Below are positions 1 through 8,050 of a stretch of DNA of 9,027 bases, piece after piece. This DNA is from Fidelibacterota bacterium TCS55 (GTDB taxonomy: Bacteria; Fidelibacterota; Marinisomatia; Marinisomatales; TCS55), in assembly GCA_905182385.1 (NCBI GenBank), contig CAJJBS010000110.1:1033-10059 (forward strand). The letters are read 5' to 3'. A program made the translations under genes and the position numbers. How positions within the stretch are numbered: position 1 is the first letter of the stretch; each line of letters starts with the position of its first letter. The notes below the pieces were generated by a model. It saw only the letters and a list, made by a program, of their open reading frames with translations. It ran no database searches and was not told where the DNA came from.

Positions 1-1
1 T

Positions 2-712
2 ATACCCAATGCCAATATTGACACCAAAGTTGATTATAATAATTCTGGAACAAGAATTTATGTTGGATTGCAGTTTGAAGGTAGTACTGCTAAATGGGTT
101 TGCTCAGAAGGAACAAATAGTGGCTCCGGAACTCAAGCTACTAGTGAAAATGCTCGAACTTATTTCTTGTTAGATAGAATAGACCCAACTATAGCTACTA
201 TCAAAGAACATACGACGAATGATAGTTATGCCTCTAATATGTATATAAAAACTTTTAAAGTAGTATATACAGTTGGTTCAGAAAATATAACTGGTGGAAT
301 CGTATGGGATGCAGTAAGTGGTACAGATAAAGCAGATGATGATGTGATAAGTGGTAACGGAGGTCAAACTGTTAATTTTACGACTCCTGACCCGAGTCTT
401 GTAGATGGGACCGTATATAATATTACTTTTGATTTTGTTGATCCTGCTGGAAATGAAGCATCGAGAGTTTATAATAACGTAACATACGATACGTCAGCTC
501 CAACTGTTTCACATTTAACATCAATTGACGAAACTTATACTGCAAATGAAGTTGTTCCTATAACTGTAAATTTTAGTGAGACCATGTTGATCACTGGCAC
601 CCCTCAATTGACTTTAGAAACAGGGGCGGAGGTAACAGATCAAGTCGTAAATTATACAAGTGGTGCTAATTCTAATGCATTGTTATTTAACTATACAGTC
701 GTACTTCATTAG
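2..712 (+). CDS. Giant Ig-like repeat surface protein, upstream part (no start in window, ends at a frame break)
   Basis: The frame is already open at base 2, so the start and any signal peptide lie outside the window. A TTG at 68 is an in-frame codon inside a domain, not a believable start. Visible parts are the tail of one domain (to about 181), an Ig-like domain (about 182-487, with the strand-loop text DPAGNEASRVYNNVTYD), and the first two thirds of a B-type repeat from 488 (VPITVNFSE, GTPQLTLETG, VVNYTSG). The frame then reads YTVVLH and stops at 710-712. The same B repeat plainly resumes in frame 1 (TSLALNGGTITD from 703), so this is not a natural C terminus. One cysteine occurs here (TGC in WVCSEG). 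Role inferred: exported adhesin-like or cell-surface protein continuous with the downstream frame. Confidence is high that it is coding and moderate on function. Confidence 0.85.
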   Translation: MPNANIDTKVDYNNSGTRIYVGLQFEGSTAKWVCSEGTNSGSGTQATSENARTYFLLDRIDPTIATIKEHTTNDSYASNMYIKTFKVVYTVGSENITGGIVWDAVSGTDKADDDVISGNGGQTVNFTTPDPSLVDGTVYNITFDFVDPAGNEASRVYNNVTYDTSAPTVSHLTSIDETYTANEVVPITVNFSETMLITGTPQLTLETGAEVTDQVVNYTSGANSNALLFNYTVVLH

Positions 713-828
713 CCCTAAATGGTGGAACGATAACGGACCTTGCAAAAAATGATTTAGACCTTGGTGGTAATGCGTTGCCAGCCGAGGGTTCAGGAAATCA
801 ATTAGATGAAAGGCAGGCGGTTGTTGTA
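488..828 (+). other. Frame break inside a B-type repeat (probable 37 or 40 base deletion near 698-712)
   Basis: Coding passes from frame 2 to frame 1 here. In repeats B1, B2 and B3, 15-16 residues separate the strand ending in a Val (DVV, LTV, YTV) from the conserved Leu of the SLTL/SLEL/ALTL strand, and this stretch includes the motif DLN(Y/H). In this copy only three residues (V, T, S) remain, DLNY is absent and the frame is off by one. Restoring both length and frame needs an insertion of length 1 modulo 3, so 37 or 40 bases fits. A true deletion would make the locus a pseudogene or two fragments. Collapse during assembly of a repetitive gene is equally possible. Confidence 0.8.
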
Positions 829-3800
829 GATGGAGATGCACCCGCAAGCGCTGTTTTAACCTCGGTTACTGCAACTGGAGGAACTGTTACAGCTGGTAAG
901 TGGAACACAACGAATACAGGTGTGGCCATTGTTGTGCCATTGGTTACAACAGATGCATCTCTTGATGAAGGTAAAATAGATATTCTCGCGACTGAAAATG
1001 CTGCTAATAACATGATAGATGTTGTAACAGATCTAGCAATTACGACTGCTGAACGACAGGCAGGTTCAAAGACAATAGCTCTTTCTGAAGCTGAAATGGA
1101 AGGCATTGCTAATTACGCAGATGGAAAAACTATCAATTTCACTGCAAAAACATATGATAAAGCAGGCAATAGCACTACTGGCCCAGCTACTTATAAAAAT
1201 TTAGTTGTTGATATTAGCGACCCGTATGTGGAGCAAGTTTTAGGTACTAGTGGAACTTATAGAATTGGTGAAACAGTAACGTTGAAACTTGACTTTAGTG
1301 AGGCTATAACTTTAGCTGGCGGTGACCCCACATTAACTTTAAATACGACAGAAACTCATTGGAGTTTTACCGGTTCTGCAGATGCTGTAGCCACTGAAAC
1401 TGGTGTATCTGACGATGATATGACATTAACCTTTGATGTAGTGGCAACTCATGTCTCAGGTGACTTAAATCATAAATCTACTTCTTCACTTACTTTGCCA
1501 GCAGGTGTTACCATAGTTGATGCAAATGGAAATAATGCATCATTAACATTGCCCGGTTTGACTAATAATGCAGATGGCCCACCAGTATCAAAAGCTTTAG
1601 CGCCAGTTTTTAGTATAATCATTGATGGTAAAGTGCCTACAGCGCAAACAGTTACAGATGTGATAACATCAGGTGGTGACTCTGTTGCCGTTGGATATTT
1701 GAATGCGGGTAACGATGAAGTGGCAGTAAAAATTCCGATAGGGCCCGCAGCAGATGGGTCTTTAGACGGTGGACAAGTAATTCTTTTAGCTGAAGTTGGA
1801 AGTGCACCAGAGGCTGATGATTTGATTACTAGTTTAAGTGCTGAAAATATTAGCGGTGGCGATGTTACTAGAGGCTTTGATGAAGTTACGGTGACCGAAC
1901 TTTTATTGGATGACATTGGAAGCTTTGGTGAAGGAGCCGTAATATATTTTAGTGCGAATACAAAGGATGCTGCCAGTACTGCTGGAGTAAGAAACTCAAC
2001 TTTAAATACTGAAAGTGCTACAACCTTAACAGTTGACCAAGCTGTTCCCATAAGCGCTGTAATTGCTGCAGATAAGCTAACAACTACCGGTGGCGTGGTA
2101 GTAGATGAATACTGGAATGCATCAAATACAGGGATTAGCGCAGAAGTAACAATTCCTAAATTGCAGAATGGTGATGAAGATACATCTTTAGATGGCGGAC
2201 ATGCGCAACTAGAAAAAAATATTAACAATGGCGGTTGGGTAAGAATGGGATCTCCTGTTCAAATTACTCAGCCTGAACGAGTAGCGGCTAAAAAAACGTT
2301 AATAAACACCGCTGCGCACTTAGAGAAAGCAGGCCTCACTGAAGGTCATACTATAAAATTTAGAGCAGTTCTGTGGGACGTTGCTGGCAATAGAGTTGAT
2401 GGTGCTACTTATGCTACAACTTATACTGTAGATCAAGTCATTCCAACAGTAGATGAAGTAACATCAGATCAAACTGAAGGAAATCCTAAGTTAAAAGTAG
2501 CTTCGACACTTGATATAAAAGTAACTTTTACTGAAGTGGTAAATATTTTAGGAACACCTAAATTATTATTAGACACTGATGATGCGCCTGGCTCTGTTTT
2601 ATCAGAAGCGCCGTATAATTCTGCTACAAATTCAACTTCTCCTAAATTCCGATTAACTGTTGCTACGAATAATTATAATAGAGACTTGAATTATAGAGCA
2701 ACAACTTCCTTAGAATTGGATGGGGGAAGCATTAGAGATGCTGCTGGAAATGATGTAATTTTAACATTGCCGGCTTTGGATAATGCAAAAGCCCTCAAAC
2801 AAAAGAAAGATTATTGGGTTGATGGAGTGTTGCCAACTATTCTAACAGTTGGCGACGTAATTACCACTGGTGATACAATAGTTGCAGGACATTGGAACTC
2901 TGAAAATACTGGATTAGTTGTAACCGTTCCATTAGAAACCACTGATGCTAGTTTAGAAGGTGGAAATATTCAGTTACAGGGAAGGGCGCTCGGAAACGGT
3001 GCGGATGGTATTTGGGATAATTTTGGTCCTAATCCAACTATAACTTCTGATAATGTAAATAATGCCTTTTCTAATGTAACAGCTACTAAGGCACAGTTTA
3101 TTGGTTTAAACCAGTTTACTGATGGCGACGTAGTATCAATTCGTGCAGTTGTGACTGATTTTAATGGTAACTCAAGTACTTTTACAGCATCAAATACACA
3201 GCTTATTGTTGACCTTACTTATCCATCTACACCTACTTCATACAAGCCATCTAAAGTAAAATCTAGTATTAATTTTGGAGGCGCTGATGACGTAACCTAT
3301 GGAATTTATTGGAACCAAAGTCATAATGGAGTAAATATTACTATTCCATTCACAAATGATGCATCATTGTCTGGTGGTTATCTGCAATTTCAAGCTAGAT
3401 CAACTACTGGTGGTACTTGGATTCCAATTGGATTTAGAAAAACTATAACACCAGCGCAGGTAGCTGCAGCAGCAGACCTAACATATTCTTTTGATACGGT
3501 AACAAGTATTGAAGCTCGCACTCAGCCAGATGGTACAGATAATGTTGGTGGTGATAATGAGCAAGAATTTGGAATCGATAAAATTGATGGTTTTGGTAAT
3601 GACAAAGTTCTTTACTTTAGAGTAATGGTGGCAGATGCAGCTGGTAATAGTATTTTTAGCGATGCATCAGCTATTACACTATATGTCGAAGAGAGAAGTC
3701 CAACAATAAATGAAATTACCTCTTCTAGTGATAATAAATCTTACAAAGCAGGTGATAAGGTAAATCTTCAAGTGGTAAGCACAGCGGTCTATGCGGCGGA

Positions 3801-6800
3801 TCCAAATATGACCGTTATAGGAACGCCTCAATTAAATCTTGAAACAGGTCTCCTTGTTGATGCTGTTGTTAACTACACTTCAGGCTCAGGAAGTAAAATA
3901 CTTCTTTTTGAGTATACCGTTGAGACCGGTCAAACTTCAGCTGATCTTAATTATTTTGATGTCAATGCGCTCACTTTAAACGGTGGAACTATTAAAGACC
4001 CTTATGGTAATAGCGTAACATTAACTTTACCGTTACTAGCTAATGCTAATGCACTAAAACAGAAGAAAGATATTGAAATCGACACCACGCCACCATCCGT
4101 CACTTTTACCTATGATGACCCTGATAGTTTAGTACGATTTGAAGATGGGCAAATGGTAATTACAGCAACTTTTACAGATGACATAGAATTCAATACAGTC
4201 CCAATTTTGACTGTTGATTTTCCAAATAATACAGCTGGTGATAAAACCAATGTTAATATGACCAGCACAACAACTAAAATTTTCACTTACAATCTTCCGC
4301 TTGTAGATAACTCAGATGGTCAAATAGCTGTTTCACTAACAGCTAAAGATAAAGCATTAAATCCACTTATAGCTGATTCAGTCTTTGCAGACTCCATTGT
4401 AACAATTGACAATACTGATCCGATTGCGTTTACGACAGGTTTTATGACTATGTTTGGAGATACGGTTTCAGGAAGTTGGTTTAATAAATCAACAGATAGT
4501 TTGCGAGTGATAGTTCCAATTGATATTGCTGATGAATCACTACTAAGAGGTAATATAGTAATTCAAATGCAAGTGGATGGTAAAATGACCTCAGAGACTT
4601 GGGCGACAATTTTACCGAAAGATTCACTAGAAGTTCTTGCTGCTTCTATTTCAAAATATCGTACTAAAAAAGAAGTCCTAGATATCCTTACTCCGCAAAA
4701 GCTAGCGCAAGGCGACAGTGTTTTTGTTCGTGCAATGATCAATGATCAAGTAGGGAATACTACCATTGGCGCGACAAGTTCTTCATTCTTTATTTTAGAT
4801 ACGATTCCTCCGGCTGTTATTACTGGACAAAAAGGATTAATTACGTTAACAGATAGACCTGATACAACGATCAGTAACTTGGATGGTGAGAAAATTTTTC
4901 TTACTTCACTTCGAAATGGAAATAATAGTGATACATTGTGGACAAATGATTCACTTGTCTTTGCTACCCAAAATTGGGCAGACCCTAAATTAGAGGCAGA
5001 AGTTGCTAAATCTGGAATTCAACGTTATGAATACTCATTATTTGAAAGTACAACGAAGGATTCTGCAAGTGCATTTACCACTTTAAGATCTTACAAGTTT
5101 CAGACAAGTCTATTAGATACTGTTATTATCGCAATTGACTCTTTAACACATGATCGTTGGTATTTCCCTAGATTAAGGGCTGTTGATGTAGCTGGTAATA
5201 TATCTGCTCCTATTAGTTACTATAAAACTTTTAGACATAATGCGCGTCCTATTGTTGATACTATTCCTAGGGTGAGTGCTTATGAAGATGTATTATGGGA
5301 AAAAGTATTAGAAATTAATGATAAAGATGTAGCAACCTTAAGGTCTGATAAGTTTTTCTATAAACTTGAATCCTTTATTTCAGATACAACTCAAGCTCCT
5401 TGGGCCATTATAGAACCTAAAATTAATACGATCAATGCAGCTGTATCTATTGCTGGGAATGTATCATTTACTCCTACTAAACTTGATACGGCAGCTTACA
5501 TTCATCGTGTTATCATTACTGATAATTGGGGTTTGAAGGATACTGTTGATATTGAAATGCGCGTTAATGCAGTTAATGACCCACCAGTTCTGGACTTATC
5601 ATCAATAAGTAAATTAATATTTAATGAGGGTGCGCGTAGTGATTCAATAAATTTAACAAGATACGTTACAGATGAAGATAATTTGGTATCATCACTTAAA
5701 TATTCTTTTAAAATTGCTTCTAAGCTACCCGCTAATATTGGATATCCAACAGCTAAGATTGGCTTCCTTTCTAGTTTTAATAAAAAATATAAAAATAAAT
5801 TGATTACTGCTCTTGTTGATGAGTATCCGTCCTCGACAATTATACAAAAAAATAATTCATTAGTGATTTATCCAGGTAGTATTTCAAACTTTAAAGACCC
5901 AATTAAAGTAGATTCATTACGTCAGCTTGGAGGTACAATTGATTCACTGTATGCATGGATAACTCAAACTGATTCAACTTCAGCGGATACAAATTATTAT
6001 ACTGAATATGATATGTTAGTTGAGTATAGCGCTATTGATCCTGAAGGCCTTATAGGTAAAGATACAGTATTATTTTTTATTGATGCGTTAAACGATCCAC
6101 CGATTTGGGCAGGATTAAACGATACGACTGTAAAAGAAAATGATTCACTCTATATTGACTTCGCAAATTATTTAACAGATGTAGATGATTCTACCTTAAC
6201 ACTGACAATTTTACCCTTAACCTATAATTCAAATGTGACGGTAGAACCTTCAAAAGCATTTGAGAAAAAAGCTGAAGGTTATGTCTACTCAAGTAAGGCT
6301 AGAAAAGATTTAGTAAAAATTAAGCCTGATGATTTATGGTTTAAACCAAACTTAGGTCCATGGAAAGATGCATCTATAACCAAAAACCCTTTAGACACCC
6401 TTTCTAACCAAATAAAATTTAAAATTACGGCTGCTGATGGCGATACATCTACTGTAGATACTTTTATCGTTAAAGTCCAGCGTGTACCTCGTCCTGAGAT
6501 CCGCATGTACGTTGTCCAAAACAATGCGTTCACTAATTACTACGAGATATTTCTTGTAGACTCGGTGGGTAAAACAAGGGACCTTACTCTTAATGTTCAA
6601 TCTAAAACTGTAACACTAGACACAGCAGCCGCATTTACTTATGTTGGGCACTACAACTTTCAAACTAAAGGAAATTATACCTTTAAAGTTGATTCTAAGG
6701 GAGTTGTAGGTGATACAACAATTACTACTAATATAGGTTTAGTCTTAACTAAAATGTATGGTAATTGGTCAGGTGCAAGTGCAGATGGTCAATTCCATGT

Positions 6801-7389
6801 AGCCGGTAAAAATGGATCTGTTGATTTTGACCAAACAGTTATGATTCTTGATTCAACGTTATTTGAACCACACTTTAATGATCGTGCATCGTATTTACTT
6901 GGTAATGAAGCTCTGAAGTTTAATAAGCTTGTCGAAGTCTCTATGCCTGGAGAAGATGAAGAAATTGCAATCTATCGCCGATCTATTGGAAGCGGTTGGG
7001 TAGAACTCCCATCGTACACTGAAGGTAATCGTGTGAATGCTTATACTGATAAAATGGGTTACTATAGAATCGGCCCAAAAACATTAACCGTACCAGGTCA
7101 AACATCTCTTCAGCAAAATTATCCGAATCCTTTTAATCCTTCAACTACAATTGAGTATGATCTTGGATTTGTGGATGGCCCATTTCAAAGAGTGAATGTA
7201 ACAATTTATGATATAATGGGAAGAAATATTAAAGTTCTAGTTAATGATGAAAAGAGCATTGGTCGATATAATGTTAGATGGAATGGTAAAGATCAAAATG
7301 ATACACAAGTAGCATCGGGTGTGTATTTTGTTCACTTGATAACAGATATGGGACGCAGTCAAACAAAGAAGATTATGTTAATGCGATGA
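703..7389 (+). CDS. Giant secreted multidomain (Ig-like/cadherin-like) protein with T9SS-type C-terminal sorting domain, downstream part
   Basis: This is the main body of the giant protein, about 2,230 residues in frame 1. The frame opens after a TAA at 688-690, and repeat homology begins at about 703. The first conventional start candidates are TTG 775 and ATG 1012; neither has a ribosome site and both fall inside repeat domains, so independent initiation is unlikely. Domain order by base: end of a B repeat to 828; A1 829-1209; B1 1210-1623; A2 1624-2034; A3 2035-2430; B2 2431-2820; A4 2821-3210; A5 3211-3687; B3 3688-4080; another Ig-like domain 4081-4407; A6 4408-4797; FN3-like 4798-5241; three cadherin-like domains 5242-6486; a beta-rich pre-terminal region 6487-7098; and the sorting domain from 7099. 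I see no cysteine in this part. The likely role is a cell-surface or released adhesin/structural protein exported across the outer membrane. Ligand and enzymatic activity are unknown, and no catalytic domain is visible. The stop overlaps the next gene's start. Confidence 0.88.
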   Translation, partial: TSLALNGGTITDLAKNDLDLGGNALPAEGSGNQLDERQAVVVDGDAPASAVLTSVTATGGTVTAGKWNTTNTGVAIVVPLVTTDASLDEGKIDILATENAANNMIDVVTDLAITTAERQAGSKTIALSEAEMEGIANYADGKTINFTAKTYDKAGNSTTGPATYKNLVVDISDPYVEQVLGTSGTYRIGETVTLKLDFSEAITLAGGDPTLTLNTTETHWSFTGSADAVATETGVSDDDMTLTFDVVATHVSGDLNHKSTSSLTLPAGVTIVDANGNNASLTLPGLTNNADGPPVSKALAPVFSIIIDGKVPTAQTVTDVITSGGDSVAVGYLNAGNDEVAVKIPIGPAADGSLDGGQVILLAEVGSAPEADDLITSLSAENISGGDVTRGFDEVTVTELLLDDIGSFGEGAVIYFSANTKDAASTAGVRNSTLNTESATTLTVDQAVPISAVIAADKLTTTGGVVVDEYWNASNTGISAEVTIPKLQNGDEDTSLDGGHAQLEKNINNGGWVRMGSPVQITQPERVAAKKTLINTAAHLEKAGLTEGHTIKFRAVLWDVAGNRVDGATYATTYTVDQVIPTVDEVTSDQTEGNPKLKVASTLDIKVTFTEVVNILGTPKLLLDTDDAPGSVLSEAPYNSATNSTSPKFRLTVATNNYNRDLNYRATTSLELDGGSIRDAAGNDVILTLPALDNAKALKQKKDYWVDGVLPTILTVGDVITTGDTIVAGHWNSENTGLVVTVPLETTDASLEGGNIQLQGRALGNGADGIWDNFGPNPTITSDNVNNAFSNVTATKAQFIGLNQFTDGDVVSIRAVVTDFNGNSSTFTASNTQLIVDLTYPSTPTSYKPSKVKSSINFGGADDVTYGIYWNQSHNGVNITIPFTNDASLSGGYLQFQARSTTGGTWIPIGFRKTITPAQVAAAADLTYSFDTVTSIEARTQPDGTDNVGGDNEQEFGIDKIDGFGNDKVLYFRVMVADAAGNSIFSDASAITLYVEERSPTINEITSSSDNKSYKAGDKVNLQVVSTAVYAADPNMTVIGTPQLNLETGLLVDAVVNYTSGSGSKILLFEYTVETGQTSADLNYFDVNALTLNGGTIKDPYGNSVTLTLPLLANANALKQKKDIEIDTTPPSVTFTYDDPDSLVRFEDGQMVITATFTDDIEFNTVPILTVDFPNNTAGDKTNVNMTSTTTKIFTYNLPLVDNSDGQIAVSLTAKDKALNPLIADSVFADSIVTIDNTDPIAFTTGFMTMFGDTVSGSWFNKSTDSLRVIVPIDIADESLLRGNIVIQMQVDGKMTSETWATILPKDSLEVLAASISKYRTKKEVLDILTPQKLAQGDSVFVRAMINDQVGNTTIGATSSSFFILDTIPPAVITGQKGLITLTDRPDTTISNLDGEKIFLTSLRNGNNSDTLWTNDSLVFATQNWADPKLEAEVAKSGIQRYEYSLFESTTKDSASAFTTLRSYKFQTSLLDTVIIAIDSLTHDRWYFPRLRAVDVAGNISAPISYYKTFRHNARPIVDTIPRVSAYEDVLWEKVLEINDKDVATLRSDKFFYKLESFISDTTQAPWAIIEPKINTINAAVSIAGNVSFTPTKLDTAAYIHRVIITDNWGLKDTVDIEMRVNAVNDPPVLDLSSISKLIFNEGARSDSINLTRYVTDEDNLVSSLKYSFKIASKLPANIGYPTAKIGFLSSFNKKYKNKLITALVDEYPSSTIIQKNNSLVIYPGSISNFKDPIKVDSLRQLGGTIDSLYAWITQTDSTSADTNYYTEYDMLVEYSAIDPEGLIGKDTVLFFIDALNDPPIWAGLNDTTVKENDSLYIDFANYLTDVDDSTLTLTILPLTYNSNVTVEPSKAFEKKAEGYVYSSKARKDLVKIKPDDLWFKPNLGPWKDASITKNPLDTLSNQIKFKITAADGDTSTVDTFIVKVQRVPRPEIRMYVVQNNAFTNYYEIFLVDSVGKTRDLTLNVQSKTVTLDTAAAFTYVGHYNFQTKGNYTFKVDSKGVVGDTTITTNIGLVLTKMYGNWSGASADGQFHVAGKNGSVDFDQTVMILDSTLFEPHFNDRASYLLGNEALKFNKLVEVSMPGEDEEIAIYRRSIGSGWVELPSYTEGNRVNAYTDKMGYYRIGPKTLTVPGQTSLQQNYPNPFNPSTTIEYDLGFVDGPFQRVNVTIYDIMGRNIKVLVNDEKSIGRYNVRWNGKDQNDTQVASGVYFVHLITDMGRSQTKKIMLMR
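829..4797 (+). repeat. Mosaic of diverged A-type and B-type protein repeats
   Basis: Six A-type units (starting 829, 1624, 2035, 2821, 3211, 4408; about 130-160 residues each) share a Trp-Asn/Phe start (GKWNTTNTG, EYWNASNTG, GHWNSENTG, IYWNQSHNG, GSWFNKSTD), then a V-P/I-P strand, DASL-x-GG, and a closing D-x-x-GN turn before a VD linker. Three full B-type units (1210, 2431, 3688), plus the broken one at 488, share an F(S/T)E strand, a GTP/GDP-x-L-x-L strand, DLN(Y/H), L-x-GG-(T/S)-I-x-D, GN and LTLP. The order is B-A-B-A-A-B-A-A-B-Ig-A. From B1 to B3, a B-A-A super-unit recurs every 1,221 and then 1,257 bases. Copies are well diverged at the DNA level, so these are old duplications. B resembles the bacterial Ig-like/cyanobacterial long-protein type repeats. 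I do not recognise A as a named family. Confidence 0.75.
4798..5241 (+). other. FN3/Ig-like segment of the giant protein
   Basis: This segment follows the last A repeat after a DTIPP linker. It contains SGIQRYEYSLFES, a strand typical of FN3-like domains in secreted proteins (subject-verb strand IQRYEYSL), and closes with RWYFPRLRAVDVAGNIS, the common R-A-V-D-x-A-GN-x-S turn of FN3 or Ig-like domains. It marks the point where the protein changes from A/B repeats to a single-copy C-terminal half. The assignment rests on motif style only. Confidence 0.5.
5242..6486 (+). other. Three cadherin-like domains with NDPP junctions
   Basis: Three successive domains start at about 5242, 5575 and 6091. 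The second and third are introduced by VNAVNDPPV and DALNDPPIW, the usual junction of cadherin-like or tandem Ig-like domains in bacterial surface proteins. Each has an early acidic turn (EDVLWEKVLEINDKD, YVTDEDN, YLTDVDDS) and ends in a V-x-x-F/I-x-V strand. By family knowledge, the acidic turns and ND pairs often bind calcium between domains, which would stiffen a rod-like stalk. That is inferred here. The second domain carries a long Lys- and Ser-rich insertion (about 5740-5960). Confidence 0.65.
6487..7098 (+). other. Beta-rich pre-terminal domain of the giant protein
   Basis: This region lies between the last cadherin-like domain and the sorting domain. It includes the stretch EIAIYRRSIGSGWVEL followed by MGYYRIGPK. 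That pattern (I-x-I-Y-R ... GW-x-x-L ... G-x-Y-x-I/L) is often found just before C-terminal sorting domains in FCB-group secreted proteins, as a beta-sandwich. No catalytic residues are apparent, and I cannot name the family with confidence. Confidence 0.45.
7099..7386 (+). other. FlgD-like / Por-secretion C-terminal sorting domain
   Basis: The last 96 residues begin TSLQQNYPNPFNPSTTIEY, continue with VNVTIYDIMGRNIKVLVN and W-NGKD-x-ND-x-x-VASGVYFV, and end TKKIMLMR. These are the hallmark elements of the C-terminal domain that directs proteins through the type IX (Por) secretion system, after which it is normally cleaved and the protein anchored or released. The domain is intact and in frame, so the downstream end of the gene looks functional despite the break further up. 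No secretion-machinery gene lies in the window. Confidence 0.88.
7386..7389 (+). promoter_or_regulatory. ATGA start/stop overlap, likely translational coupling
   Basis: The TGA stop of the giant gene (7387-7389) overlaps the ATG of the lipoprotein gene (7386-7388). No good Shine-Dalgarno sequence precedes this ATG; only a weak AAAGAAG lies about 14 or more bases upstream. The overlap is the usual arrangement for termination-reinitiation, which would tie lipoprotein synthesis to completion of the giant protein. Confidence 0.6.
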
Positions 7390-8042
7390 GATATTCAATC
7401 CATAAAAAATACCTTATATTAATACTATCATTCGGCCTAGTAACTATAGATGCATGTCGTAAAAAATATGCAGCTACAGCTGAACATATGACTGAATACG
7501 GATGGGTTTTATATGAAACTAATGATTATTTAAACAGTAATGCTTGGTTTAATGATGCTATAGTTGATGATAGTGATTGGAAAGATGCCTATAATGGTTT
7601 AGGATGGTCTTATGCTAAATTAATGGTTTTAGATAGTAGTATTCTCCATTTTAGTACAGGATTAGAAAAAAAGCAGGATAAATGGAGCGTAACTGATACT
7701 CAAGCTGAGATTTTAGCAGGTTTAACCTTTGCCTATAATGCTAAAGGAAACGATGCTAAAGCGATTGAATATGGACGCGCTTTTTTAGACTCAACGGTGA
7801 AACCTTTACAACCTGGTTGGGTTTTTTCACATGATTCACTATTAAATTATTTAGATTTACGTGTTACTTTAGCAGCTTCATATTTTGCTAAAGGTAAATT
7901 TGACTCAACCATAATACAAGTTTCAGTAGTGCTCGATTCATTAAATTCAAAGGAAACTGCGGTTAAAGATACTTCCTTAATTGGTAGAAAGTTAATGGCA
8001 AAACAATTAATGGATCTTCAAACATTGCTTTTTAAAAAATAG
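7386..8042 (+). CDS. TPR-containing lipoprotein, envelope-associated
   Basis: This 218-residue protein starts with a basic segment and a hydrophobic stretch (KKYLILILSFGLVTI), followed by IDAC, a slightly atypical lipobox (Asp at -2) that gives Cys24 as the lipidated residue. The mature part is helical, with TPR-like units at about residues 33-66 (EYGWVLYETNDYLNSNAWF, D-A-I), 67-100 (DAYNGLGWSYAKL, then a helix B), about 103-142 (GLTFAYNAKGNDAKAIEYG) and a weaker one at about 156-188 (VTLAASYFAKGKFDSTI). TPR lipoproteins typically serve as scaffolds at the periplasmic face of the outer membrane. The partner is unknown, but the four-base overlap with the giant secreted protein makes that protein, or its export machinery, the first candidate. 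The start is supported by the signal sequence that immediately follows it. The specific function is not recognised. Confidence 0.82.
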   Translation: MRYSIHKKYLILILSFGLVTIDACRKKYAATAEHMTEYGWVLYETNDYLNSNAWFNDAIVDDSDWKDAYNGLGWSYAKLMVLDSSILHFSTGLEKKQDKWSVTDTQAEILAGLTFAYNAKGNDAKAIEYGRAFLDSTVKPLQPGWVFSHDSLLNYLDLRVTLAASYFAKGKFDSTIIQVSVVLDSLNSKETAVKDTSLIGRKLMAKQLMDLQTLLFKK

Positions 8043-8050
8043 ATTATTTT

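Noticed and set aside
683..712. Possible programmed -1 frameshift joining the two frames of the giant gene
   Set aside because: The frames overlap only at 691-709 and there is no canonical X XXY YYZ slippery heptamer (ATTTAAC is not one). A frameshift would also not restore the missing DLNY-containing residues.
775..777. TTG at 775 as the true start of a separate large protein
   Set aside because: It has no ribosome site or signal peptide, and clear repeat homology continues upstream of it in the same frame to about 703.
1470..2228. Long open frame on the minus strand (252 codons), with a shorter one at 798-1106
   Set aside because: Both lie fully inside the repeat region, have low-complexity Ser/Thr/Val-rich translations and no recognisable domain; they mirror the coding strand.
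6285..6600. Two overlapping short minus-strand open frames
   Set aside because: They sit antisense to a conserved cadherin-like region, with no start context or recognisable product.
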